Source of the DNA: Paenibacillus kobensis NBRC 15729
GTDB taxonomy: Bacteria > Bacillota > Bacilli > Paenibacillales > Paenibacillaceae
Assembly: GCF_004000825.1 (NCBI RefSeq)
Contig: NZ_BILZ01000005.1
Location: 1-64,000, forward strand
Direction: 5' to 3'
DNA: 64,000 nt
A model generated the notes under the pieces. It did no database searches, had not been told where the DNA came from, and saw only the letters and a program-made list of their open reading frames with translations. Made by a program: the position numbers and the translations under genes. Positions 34,009 to 44,700 of this stretch are shown one piece after another (positions within the stretch are counted from its first letter, which is position 1; each line of letters opens with the position of its first letter).

Positions 34009-34965
34009 TTAACTTATTCTGTCGCATAGCGCATCGATGCGGTCCATCTCATTCCCGAAAGGCGTCATAATCGCAACGATATCGCCTTGCCGATGGGAGC
34101 TTACATTATACTTGACGAAGTTAGCCAATGTCCCGGATGGCCCTAGATCAATATACGTATAATGACGGCCCTCTTCTAATCTCGCTAAACCTTCGGGAAA
34201 GTCGACCGCTTCCCGGACGGCATCCCAATAGTCAGCCGCCCCCCGCATACCAGCGCGAGGGCTTCTCCTGCTGGACAAGTAAGGGATGCGCGGTTGTTCC
34301 ACACGAATCGTCGACATAAAATCACGGAACGCTTCGGCGGCCGGATCGATCCACGATGAATGAAAGGCGAACGGAATAGGCAACCTCTGGAACGCCGCCC
34401 CCTTATCAAGCAAATGCTGCTCCAATACAGGAAGTGATTCGCGGCGGGCGGATAAGACGAAATGAGACCGGAAATTAACAGCCGCCAATTCAGCATGCTG
34501 CCGGAGAGGAGGCGAGCTTTCGAATATGCCGGGATCGCCGACAACGGCAATCATCCCTCCAGGGACACACCTTTCTTGCAAAAGCTCGGCCTGCTTCACA
34601 AGACACCGGATACCATCGTCGGCTGTCATCACGCCTGCTACCGCACCAGCTGCAAACTCACCCATGCTGTATCCCAATACGTAATCCGGAATCATCCCGC
34701 GCTCCGCTAAGGTTTGGGCTAACGAATACTCCACCATAAAAATCGCCGCATGCGTAAACAGCAGCTCTTCAAACGGTTTTCTCCCGCTTTCCCGATAAGG
34801 ATATAACCGCTCCACCACCGAGTGCCCAGTCAACTCTCTGAATGTTTGATCCAGCCGGTCCATCCACTTGCGAAAATTCGCCTCATAGTCATACAGCTCC
34901 CTGCCCATTCCGACATACTGCGAGCCTTGTCCAGAAAACATAAACACGACCGGTCTCTCGGACAT
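34009..34965 (-). CDS. Discrete trans-acting acyltransferase, probably of the acyl-hydrolase (PksD/PedC-like) branch
   Basis: A 318-residue FabD-fold protein. The start FMFSGQGSQYVGMG and the active-site Ser in DYVLGYSMGEFAAG are followed by AVNFRSHFVLSAR and the catalytic His in PFAFHSSWIDP. Malonyl-specific trans-ATs usually read GHSLGE. The GYSMGE nucleophile elbow together with PAIFM/AAIFMVEY- and AVNFRSHFVLS-like segments is closer to the AT2/acyl-hydrolase type, which removes stalled acyl chains. No AT domain is present in the three synthases here, so the cluster needs a malonyl-AT elsewhere or this protein does it. It is the last gene of the PKS operon, 41 nt after the OYE-like gene, with AAAGGAG before its ATG. 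Confidence 0.85.
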   Translation of the reverse strand: MSERPVVFMFSGQGSQYVGMGRELYDYEANFRKWMDRLDQTFRELTGHSVVERLYPYRESGRKPFEELLFTHAAIFMVEYSLAQTLAERGMIPDYVLGYSMGEFAAGAVAGVMTADDGIRCLVKQAELLQERCVPGGMIAVVGDPGIFESSPPLRQHAELAAVNFRSHFVLSARRESLPVLEQHLLDKGAAFQRLPIPFAFHSSWIDPAAEAFRDFMSTIRVEQPRIPYLSSRRSPRAGMRGAADYWDAVREAVDFPEGLARLEEGRHYTYIDLGPSGTLANFVKYNVSSHRQGDIVAIMTPFGNEMDRIDALCDRIS

Positions 34966-35006
34966 AACGTCTCCTTTCGTTCCGGCGGGCAGTTGCCCGT
35001 TGAGCG

Positions 35007-36203
35007 TTACTTAAACATCTCTCTCCAATTCTCCGCATTGGTCGCGACGAACAAATCCTTTAAGTTGCCGTACTTCTTGTATGGACAGCAGAACTCCTTA
35101 TGCAGCACGAGCAAGCAAGCGTTGCACGATATGCAGTCGGCCTTGTCGCGCCCTTCCCCATGCAGCCAGCGGTTAGGCAGATCAGGCTCGGAAATAAGCG
35201 GACGGCACATCGACACAAAATCGACTTTGCCTTCTTGCACGATTTCTTCCATTCGCTCGATATTGCGGTGGCCGCCTACCAATATAAGCGGAATGGATAA
35301 GCGGATATTTTGGACGTATTCGTAAAAATACGATTGCTTGGCCGGCACATTGATTTTCGTTCGCGCTTCGGGGATCGGAACCGGCGTGAATCCTAATTCC
35401 TCTTCGGTGCGCACGAGGCAATCCCACATCCCGCCGCTCACCTCGATGGCGTCGACGCCCGCCGTTTCCATCTCGAACAACAGTTCCGGGAAATTGTCCT
35501 TGTTAATGCCGCCTTCAACGTGATCATCGCAATTAAGCTTGATCAGAATCGGAAAATCGCCGACTTCCTTTCTTGCAAGCGCGACGATGTCACGAATAAT
35601 ATTCACCCTTTTCTGCACCGTGCCGCCGTAACGGTCGGTACGCCTGTTCGTGTAAGGAGACAGGAAGGAGCTCAGCAAATAACCGTGCGCCGCGTGGAAC
35701 TGGACGCCGTCGAAGCCCGCCTTCTGAACCCGGACGATCGCGTCGGCGAAATACTGAATGATTCTTTCGATTTCTTCCAAATGAAGCTCCCGCGCCTTTT
35801 TCATCAAAATCGGGGACTCTACGGCCGACGGTGCGATACAATCCGCCGTCACGAAGTGATGCACTTGTCTGCCGGGATGGTTCAATTGAGCGATAACGAT
35901 GCATTCCGGATCGGTCTCATGGACGATATCCGCGATTTTGGCCACTTCGGGTATGAACTCATCGTCGTAAATGCAGTATTGGCCTTCTGTTCTCTTCGCC
36001 GTCGGCGTAGCGGCCATTGCGCCGGTGACAATCATCCCGATGCCGCCCAAGGTCAGATCTTTGTACACCTGCAGAACGGATTCCGAAATTTTCCCGTCCG
36101 TTGACATTTTGCTCTCGCCTGTGGCCGAACGCACCAGCCTGTTTTTCATCACGAGATTGCCGATTCTTCCCTCAGAGTACACCTTATAATGCTGCCTGCT
36201 CAT
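35007..36203 (-). CDS. NADH:flavin oxidoreductase (Old Yellow Enzyme family) in the PKS operon
   Basis: A 398-residue FMN-binding TIM barrel of the OYE family. Markers: KNRLVRSATGESK near the N-terminus, the catalytic pair region IAQLNHPGRQ, GFDGVQFHAAHGYLLSSFLSP, NRRTDRYGGTVQKR (the OYE signature), VDFVSMCRPLI and a Cys cluster near the end (DCISCNACLLV) like that of 2,4-dienoyl-CoA reductase-type members, which could bind an iron-sulfur cluster. OYE enzymes reduce activated C=C bonds. It overlaps the TE-containing PKS gene by 4 nt, so it belongs to the pathway, perhaps as a trans enoyl reductase or post-PKS ene-reductase. That role is inferred. Confidence 0.85.
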   Translation of the reverse strand: MSRQHYKVYSEGRIGNLVMKNRLVRSATGESKMSTDGKISESVLQVYKDLTLGGIGMIVTGAMAATPTAKRTEGQYCIYDDEFIPEVAKIADIVHETDPECIVIAQLNHPGRQVHHFVTADCIAPSAVESPILMKKARELHLEEIERIIQYFADAIVRVQKAGFDGVQFHAAHGYLLSSFLSPYTNRRTDRYGGTVQKRVNIIRDIVALARKEVGDFPILIKLNCDDHVEGGINKDNFPELLFEMETAGVDAIEVSGGMWDCLVRTEEELGFTPVPIPEARTKINVPAKQSYFYEYVQNIRLSIPLILVGGHRNIERMEEIVQEGKVDFVSMCRPLISEPDLPNRWLHGEGRDKADCISCNACLLVLHKEFCCPYKKYGNLKDLFVATNAENWREMFK

Positions 36204-38728
36204 TGGAACGCCCCCACATTCAATTGGATTGTGAACGATTCTTGATTGGCCCGGACCGCGTTATCGATCGTATCTGCCGCCGGACTGTTTAAGCTGTATA
36301 ACGTACCGCACAACGATCGGACCGCATCCATGGCGCGCGGATCGGACAACAGCTTGTAATGGCTGTCCGCATCCGCAGTCATAACGCTCATTCGGGGCAG
36401 CCATTCCTCCCACGCTTTCCAATAAGGGAGTTCTGATTGCGGTTCACTGCCCGTTTCTTCCAGACTAAAATAAGGTTCCAGCTCGCCGTAGAACGACTCG
36501 CCCCGGCAGCGGAAATAAAAACAGGCTGTCTCCTCCGGCGCCGTCAGAGGCGCGATCTCATAGCGGTCAAGTCCATATGCCGCTTGAACCCGAATGCTTT
36601 GAGTCAAGCGATCACGCCACGACGCGTCGGAACCTTCCAATCCTCTCGACTCGGCTAACGTGAACAATCGCTCGATAAAGCGTTCCGAATCTTCCTGCAA
36701 ATAAACACGTGCCTCATCCCGGTGAATTAGTCGGTTCGCCCACGATTCCGGCTCCGGCGGCAAGAAAGATAACAGAGCAGTGTTGACGGCTTGAAGCGCG
36801 ATCGTCTTCCTATAGCCGTCCGCGTCTTGCAGCGCCTCCCGGTAGGGGGTATGGAGATAGGAGTCCAGCATCACTATCGTATGAACGGTTTCCCCTAGCT
36901 CCTGGAGCTGCCGGGCGACCTCATAGGCGATGCGGCCGCCGAGCGAGAACCCTCCGAGGTCGTATGGACCCTGCGGCTGAACGGACATGATGATGTGGAC
37001 ATAATAAGCCGCCATTGCTTGGATGCCGTGAAGCGGAGTCCGCCCGGTCATCCAGCCGCGCGGCTGAATGCCGTACATCGGGCGTTCGGCTTCTTGAGCA
37101 ATCGTCCGGTACGCGCCAACTGCGCCGCTGCCTCCGTGAATCCAGAATACCGGACGGCCGGAAGAGCGGCGGTTGAGCGGAATCAGCTCAGGGAATTCCG
37201 GCTGAGTCCGGCTGGCAACAGCCGCAACCCCAGGCCGCGGCAGCGGCTGGAGCGGTGCCCTGCGGCCAGAACTAGTGACGAACGATTTCGCTGGAGCTGG
37301 AGCTGGAGCTGGGGCTGGAAGCGGCTCATAATCAGACAACGCGAAAGTAACAGGTGAATCTGACGGAGCAGCAGCCGGCTCTGCATGAAGCACTTGAGCC
37401 AGCCATGCCGCCAGCTCGCGGAGCGTTGCATTGGCATGGATATCCGCTAAGGTGACCGTCACGCCATAACGGCTATGAAGGTCCCGAACCCATTCGACGC
37501 CCGATATCGAATCCAGCCCGAATTGCGTATAAGGGACATCGACGTCGACATCCCCTCTCTTCATGTCGAGAATGCCGGCAAAGCTTTCGGCAAGTTCCTC
37601 TTGCAGTGCCGTCTGCGAGAAGTCCTGCGAGCCTGCAGTGGACGGTTTGCCGCCCTCCTCCAGCGGGTACGTATCGGTCAGCGGGCGCAGCGAAATCCCT
37701 TCCGGCTTCGGAGCCGGAACAGACGGAGCAGGCTGATCTTGCTCCAACTCTCGAGTAGTGTCCAACAACACTCCCTTCATGCGAATGACCGATCGACCGT
37801 CCTCCAGACACCAGTCGATATCGAAGCGGTTGCTTTCCCCCGAAGGGTTGCCGTTGCCGTTGCCGCTGGCGCGCCTTACCCAAACCCATACCGGCGAGTC
37901 GCCGAAATCGTTAATCTCCACAGAATCAAGCGAGTTGGGACGCAAGCTTGCCGCTCGGCCATCGAACGCTACAACCGCCTGCAGCGCCGATTCGAGCACG
38001 CCCGAAGAAAGGGTCGACCGCTCTGCTCCGCTGTCATCGGTTGGCGTTGGGGTAAGCTTGGCAAGCGCCTCGGAATCGCCAGCCCACAGCCGTTCCACCA
38101 TCCGCAGCGAAGATGGATACTCCGTACCGAGACGGCGGTGAGCATCGTAGCACTCGTCCGAACTCCAGCTTTGACACTGGTTCGCCTTCTGCAGTGCCGC
38201 TACATCCTGAGCTTGAACCAGACTTCCTTGCTGCCCAAGTTCAATGGTTCCTTGGCTATACACGACGGGTTCTCCGTTCTTGTGCCTGCTGTAAACTTCA
38301 AACCCAATAGAACCGTCATTCTGCTTAATCAGCGCCGTGTGCACCTCAAGCGGCATCGCGGACGCAGCGAGCGGTTCTCCCCATGCTACGCTTCGCAGCT
38401 TTATGGCTGGAGTGGTTCCAGTGTCCGAAGAAAGCGCCAGTGCCGCTGCTGCCAGCTCCAATTGGACGAATTCCGGTATCCTTTTCCGTCCCGTAGTACC
38501 GTCTTCCAGCCAGTACGGTTCCCCGCCTGTATATACAGACGAGAACCGCTGTTCCGACAAGTCGGACGTATTATGGTGAAGAAGCGGGTGAAGACGGGGA
38601 GCGGACGGCTCCCCTTGCTTCTCGTCTAGTGCATGGCCCTGGAATTGCCGCAGCAAATCGAGCGCCTCCGCTTTAGACAGACGATGTTGTTTCACTTCGC
38701 TTAGCACATACTGCAAGAAATCAGCCAT
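36200..38728 (-). CDS. Terminal trans-AT PKS subunit: docking - DH (inactive) - ACP - TE
   Basis: An 842-residue synthase. Order: N-terminal docking helices (1-35, EVKQHRLSKAEALDLLRQF); a dehydratase-fold domain (about 45-330) opening HPLLHHNTSDLSEQRF; an ACP (about 375-445, FGLDSISGVEW, Ser near 408); an Ala/Pro linker; and a type I thioesterase (about 530-820) with Ser in GGFSLGG, Asp in VMLDS and His in DADSHYKLL. In the DH, the catalytic His of HxxxGxxxxP is replaced by Asp (EDGTTGRKRIP) and the DxxxQ Asp is Glu (LESALQ), so it should be inactive. It completes the module begun by the last KS of the previous protein. It starts at an ATG with AAAGGAGG, overlapping the previous gene by 8 nt. 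Confidence 0.9.
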   Translation of the reverse strand: MADFLQYVLSEVKQHRLSKAEALDLLRQFQGHALDEKQGEPSAPRLHPLLHHNTSDLSEQRFSSVYTGGEPYWLEDGTTGRKRIPEFVQLELAAAALALSSDTGTTPAIKLRSVAWGEPLAASAMPLEVHTALIKQNDGSIGFEVYSRHKNGEPVVYSQGTIELGQQGSLVQAQDVAALQKANQCQSWSSDECYDAHRRLGTEYPSSLRMVERLWAGDSEALAKLTPTPTDDSGAERSTLSSGVLESALQAVVAFDGRAASLRPNSLDSVEINDFGDSPVWVWVRRASGNGNGNPSGESNRFDIDWCLEDGRSVIRMKGVLLDTTRELEQDQPAPSVPAPKPEGISLRPLTDTYPLEEGGKPSTAGSQDFSQTALQEELAESFAGILDMKRGDVDVDVPYTQFGLDSISGVEWVRDLHSRYGVTVTLADIHANATLRELAAWLAQVLHAEPAAAPSDSPVTFALSDYEPLPAPAPAPAPAKSFVTSSGRRAPLQPLPRPGVAAVASRTQPEFPELIPLNRRSSGRPVFWIHGGSGAVGAYRTIAQEAERPMYGIQPRGWMTGRTPLHGIQAMAAYYVHIIMSVQPQGPYDLGGFSLGGRIAYEVARQLQELGETVHTIVMLDSYLHTPYREALQDADGYRKTIALQAVNTALLSFLPPEPESWANRLIHRDEARVYLQEDSERFIERLFTLAESRGLEGSDASWRDRLTQSIRVQAAYGLDRYEIAPLTAPEETACFYFRCRGESFYGELEPYFSLEETGSEPQSELPYWKAWEEWLPRMSVMTADADSHYKLLSDPRAMDAVRSLCGTLYSLNSPAADTIDNAVRANQESFTIQLNVGAFQ

Positions 38729-41700
38729 AGGCCCTCCTTTGACGGGAAACTTCCCTCATATTCGATTGGATCTCTGAAACCGCGCTGTCGATGCTAATGG
38801 AATCGTCCATGATGCCGTCCAGCAGCATTTCGAAGAAGCCGCTGTCGAAATGATCGTCTCCCGGTCTATCTTCCGCATCTTGTACCGATACGCTCTCCAT
38901 ATTGGGATCAGCTGCGGACAGCTCAGCAGAGGAACGCTCCTCGTACTGGACGGGTTCTGCAAGCGGCCAGACTGGCGATTGGTCCGCAATCGGTTGTTGT
39001 GCTTGTCCGTCTGCCCCTCCTCCATCCGCAAACCAGTAACGTTCCTTGGCGAACGGGTAAGTCGGCAAGCTGATCCGCTGCGGAGGCGCACCGTCGTACA
39101 ACGGCGTCCAATCCAAATTCAGCCCTTTCGTCCATAAGCCAAGCAGCTTGCCGAACTTCCGGCGATGCATCCACTTCTGCAGCACTTCCTGCATCTCATC
39201 GTCGGCTCCAAGCATGGCGATCGTCTCTCTGTTCGGCTTCACTCGTCCACGGTATAGACCCTGAGCCTCTTCTGCTCCCTCTTCTATTACTTGCAGCATC
39301 TCTCCCAGTTCACGGAGAGATCTCACGACGCAAGCGGTCCTTTCTTCCATTGCCTCGCGCCCTGTTTGGAGCGTATATGCAATTCGGCTCAAATCCGCAT
39401 CCGAATAATGCCCTTCCCGAATCAAGGCAGCCAATTGCTTGGCGCGCAGCCTCAGCTGCTCCCCGCTTCTAGCCGACAGTACAATGACAGCCGGCTCGGA
39501 ATCCGCCGGCAATTCCGCTTGTGTGCAGTCCGATGCGGATACGTATTCCTCGATGACAAGATGCGCGTTGGCACCTCCTGCACCGAACGAGGAAATGCCT
39601 GCCCGGCGCGGATATTCCCGCTCCACGCCATCGATCGTTAGAACAGGACGAGTCCATTCCGCAAGCTGCTGTTGCACGACAAATGGAGTGCCATCGAACT
39701 TGATAGCAGGATTCGTCGTCTTGGCGTTCAGAGAAGGAACGAGCTGCCGGTGGCGAAGCATCAGCAGCACCTTGGTCAATCCTGCGATGCCGGCTGCGCT
39801 CTCGCAGTGCCCGATATTGGACTTCACAGACCCCAAGGAGCAAAATTGCTTGTCCCTCGTATCCTGCTCGAACGCCCGCGTCAAACCGGCGACTTCAATC
39901 GGATCGCCGAGCGCAGTGCCGGTTCCATGCGCCTCCAAATAACTGACACTACGGGCATGCACGCCTGCCTGTTTGAGCGCATCCGAAACAACCTCATACT
40001 GGGCATGAGGATTCGGCACCGTATAGCCGTTCGTTCGGCCGCCGGCGTTCAACATACTTCCTTTGATGACCCCATAAATGTGGTCTCCGTCCTGTACCGC
40101 TTTGGACAGCGGCTTGAGCACAATTGCGCCTGCGCCCTCACCGTCGACGAATCCGTCGGCTTCTGCTCCGAATGATCTGACTTGATCCCCGGCAGAAAGC
40201 ATATTCATGGCCGATAGCCTCAAATAATGGGCAGGTGACTGAATCAAATTGACTCCCCCGGCAATCGCGCATTCGCTCGTACCGCTATTCAGGCTATCAA
40301 TGGCCAGGTGTATAGCCGTCAGCGAGGATGAGCAAGCCGTATCGACAGCCAAGCTCGGCCCGCGGAAATTAAAGAGATACGAGACCCGGTTAGCGATGGA
40401 CCAGTAGCTCGCTCCCGTCGGATAGTTGCCGTTCATCGCACCTGCGAAAACGCCGACTTTGCCGCTCGCACACAGCGTAGCAGGAGTGTAACCCGCATCT
40501 TCTATGCAGGCATAAGCGGTTTCGAGGAACACCCGCTCCTGCGGATCCATCTGCTTGGCCTCTTTCGGAGATATGCCGAAAAAGAGCGGATCGAACTGGT
40601 CGAACCCGTCAATAAATCCGCCCCATCTCGAATACATGGCCCCTCTTTTGCCTCGCTCTGCATCATAATACTTCTCCCAATCCCAGCGCTCCTTCGGAAT
40701 TTCGCCAATACCATGTTTGCCTGACTTCAACTGCTCCCAGAACTCCCGCACGTTGCCGGCTCCCGGATAACGTCCCGCGAGACCGATGATCGCAATATCC
40801 CGCGCTGCTGGGACAGCGGATGACGCCTGCGCCGTATTCTGCCGGTTCACGGCGATGAATCTGCTCTTCACCGCGCCTGCCGCTTCCGTCATGCGAGGCG
40901 GAGCAGCATTCGGACGAGTGGTGCCGCTGCCGTTAGAAAGTTTCGTGCCGGTCTCGGATTCATCCGGGCCTACCAGCGCGATAAGCGCTTCCCTTTGCGT
41001 CGACAGGAAATGTTCCGCAAGCTCTTCAACCGTCTGATATTCGAAGAAGAGCGTGCTGTTCACGTTGCTCAGCACACCGCTCAATGCATTCGTCAGCTGT
41101 ACGACCAGAATGGAGTCAATTCCATACGACTCGAACCGTTCTCTCGGGTCGAGCTGACCGCTCGGCATCTTAAGCGTCTCCGCAATGATCCGGACCAAGT
41201 AGGAAATGCTTCTCTCCCTGAGCGTGCCTACCGCAGGCTCTCCCGCCGTCTGCGCTGATCGTACGGAACGCGCAGGCGCACCGGCTGTTGTTGCCGCATC
41301 CCGCTTCGCATGAACGGCTTCTGCCTGCTGACGGACTACGCCATCGCTTTCAGCCATAATAATTTGCTGGCCCCACGAGTGGACATCCTGTGCAGGATAA
41401 CGGACGGAGCGGAAACCTTCGTCTTCCAGCACGCTTCTCCACGTCTCCGGCGATAACCCTGGCGAGCCCGGAATGCGAATCTGGGCATCCTCGTATTTCC
41501 ACCATCCGTCGAGCAGCCCGAAGGTCAGATGGGTGAACATCGATTGTCCTTGCAGCTCATTGAGCAGCAGCAGACCATTCTTCTTCAAGACAGCTTTGGC
41601 GTTGCGCAGCGTCTGACGAATATTTCGGGTCGCATGCAGCACGTTGGCTGCAATAGCAATATCGTATTCGCCCGAATGAATCTGCTGGCCGGACACCGGC

Positions 41701-44700
41701 GTTTCGACATTAAAAATTTGATACGACAAGAACGGATTATCCGGCCCGTAGGTTTCCTTCGCATACTGAAGGAAAGAGTGGGATATATCGGAGTAACCGT
41801 ACTCCTGAATGCTTCCCTCATAGTCCTTCAGCTTGCGGAGAACCCCTGCGCTCGTACCTCCTGTCCCCGCCCCGATCTCCAATATGCGAATGCGGGCCGA
41901 CGGATCAAGCTGCAGCCGCTGCTTCACATAAGCCGCGACAGAGTCGCTAAGCACTTCATTGAAAGCGTCGGCCACCGGATTATGTTTATACACGCCCTCC
42001 ACCAGCTCCATCGAGGAGTTCGGGAACATGATGTCCGTCGCAAGCCGCTTGCCCGTCACAATGTCCGGAAGCGATTGCAGCATCGCCTCCGCGAGCGCAA
42101 TCTGAGCAGCCATTCCGCCGAAAGCGAGCCATCCTTGTTTCTTCTCCGACCATTCCGACCACAGTCGGTCCATGCGGGCCGCGTTCGGTTCCCCAACGCC
42201 GTGAACACTGCTGGTATCGAAAAGAGCGTTCCGCTCCAGCTTTTGTTCTTGCTCTTGCAGCAGTGACAAGCTTGCATCCAGCCACCTTGCATAACGCTCA
42301 TGCACTCCGCTGCCCGGCACCGGCTTAATGACTCCCGCTGCGTGCTCAATAATGCCAGCCGCAACCAGTTGACCCTCAAGCATGCGCCCAAGCAAACCTT
42401 CCATTTCCCAGAGTACCGCTTTGCCTTCTGCGGTAAGGCTTGACGTCGCAGCCCTCATGTCCGAAGGGACGGGGGTCAATCTCGACGTCGGCGGAACGGC
42501 GTTATCCGGATACACATGAACGCCTTCATCATGCGATATGCCTTCAATTCGTATGCTTCTCGTCGTCTTCAGCAGTGCCAGCTGATCCAATGGCCCGGAC
42601 AACAGCTCGCCGAGCGCATCCATGGCCTCCGCTGGCTCGATGGAGCCGAATCCCATTTGGGCCATACGTTCCTGATAAGTGTCGGAAGCAACGACGCCGA
42701 CGCCTCCCCAATAGCCCCAGTTCATCGTCTTAACCGCATAAGGCAGACGGTTTGCTAACTGCTGCGCATAAGCGTCCATGAAGGTGCATCCAGCCGCGTA
42801 GTTGCTTTGCCCCGGCGATTTCATGAAGGCATTCATAGACGAGAAGAACAGAACGAAATCCGGCGTTTCTCCTTCGAGAAGCTCGGCCATGTTGACGCTC
42901 GTATCGACCTTCGCTGCGAGCGCGGCCCGGAAACGCGCTTCATCCATATTCGCAACGCTTTGGTCCGCAAGCACGATTGCCGAGTGTACGACGCCGTCGA
43001 TGCGCCCGAACCGTTCCTTCGCCGCGCGGTAAGCGGCCTGCAAGGAATTGCGGTCTGCGGCATCTCCTGAGAGGTAGACAATCTCGCCTCCGAGGGCAGC
43101 CAGCCGATCGAGCTTCAATTGGATCGCCGCGTCCTGAGCGCGCCTTCCGATCCAAACGATACGCGCCTGCCAGCTGCGGACCATGTATTCGCTCCACGCC
43201 TCGCCGATGCCGCCGGCTCCGCCGATGACCACGTATGTGCCGCCTTTACGATAGAGGCTTTGTTCCGTGGAACCGCCTTTCCGGTATACCGGAATCAGCT
43301 TCTGGCGGAACCATTCGCCGCCGCGGTAAGCCCAGGCATTGCCCTGCCGGTCCGGCAGAAGCGACAGCATGTCCTGCACCGGCCAAATGCCGCTGAAATC
43401 CAGATCGATCAGCCGGAGGCTCCAATTCGGATATTCCTTGGCCAGCGAGCCAACCAGACCATGCACACCGGCATGAGCCGAGCGCACATCATCCTTACGG
43501 CTGACGGATTGCGTCTGGCGGGTAATGACGGTCCAACCGATCGCCTTGCCTCCGCCGCCTGCAAGCAGCATCGCTTTAATCAGCTTGAACAGCTGGATGA
43601 CTCCGCGTTCCTGCGAATCGATCAACGATAGTTCGGCCGAGGTCCCGGAAGCCGCGTCCGGTGCGATCCATAGCATATGCTCCGATATCCCGTTGGCCTC
43701 AATCTTCCGGGCAATAAGCTCGATCGTATCCTTTGGTTGAATATCAAGCGTACGCATCCCGGTAAGCATTCGTTTCAATAAGGCTTCATTCTCCGGCCCT
43801 GCTTCGCCTACGACTGCAACACTGCTGCCTTGCATCGGCCATTCCGAACCGCGTGCGATGACTGTTGCATCCCACTGCGGATGAAGCGTCATAAGGCCGA
43901 ATGCTGAATCGTCTCGCACGGCGGCCGAAACGAGCTGCTCCGACGAAGACGCAATGGCGCGTGTCCCCCCATCGATCGCCCGCACGGAGTAGCCTTTCAC
44001 GCGTGCAACAACGATACCTTGCTCGTCGCAAAGATCGATATCTATCTTGTGTACCTTGCCGCTCGTATCGCCGCCCTTGCTCCAACGCACATACGCCCAC
44101 AGCTCGGAGGAGCAGCGTCCGAAGACGGTAAGCTCTTCAAGAGCGAATGGCAGCAGCGGCTTCAGACCGGAATCTTCCTCCAAGGCGCCGCCCATGAGTC
44201 CGATCGCGGCTTGAAATGCCGCATCCCCCAAGCTTGGATGCAGAACGAACCGATCCAGCGAATGATCAACTGCGGAAGGGAGTACGAGCTTCGCCAACAC
44301 TTGCCCTTCTCCCGCATATACGCAATCGATCGCCCGATGGGCATCGCCGTAATGAACGCCCATGCTTTGGAATGCCGAATAGCAGTCGTCCGCCGTCATC
44401 ACACGGGAGCCGCACTTCTCCCGAAGCGCTGCCAGCTCCAGTACGGGAGCCGATTCGACAGCACTCCATTCCGCACGCCCTTGGCTATAAATGCGTTCGC
44501 CGCGTTCACCGCGCTGGCCTTCGCCATCACCTTCGCCTTGTCCGTATACCTCGAACGCAATGTCCCCGCTCTCTTCCGGGCGAAGCGCGATATGAACGTC
44601 TGTTATCCCTTCTCCCGCTGTACATGGCCGTACCCAGGTCACATCTTTCAGCCGCAGTCCCGCCGGTACACCTTCGCCCTGTCCGCTGGCTTGAGCCGTG

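Noticed and set aside
34009-34965. Ordinary housekeeping FabD.
   Set aside because: It has GYSMGE instead of GHSLGE, lies at the end of a PKS operon and is coupled to it by a shared terminator, so a pathway enzyme is more likely.
37475-38629. A 384-codon plus-strand open frame opposite the TE-containing PKS gene.
   Set aside because: It lies wholly antisense to a real coding region, has no domain or SD, and its composition reflects codon bias of the other strand.
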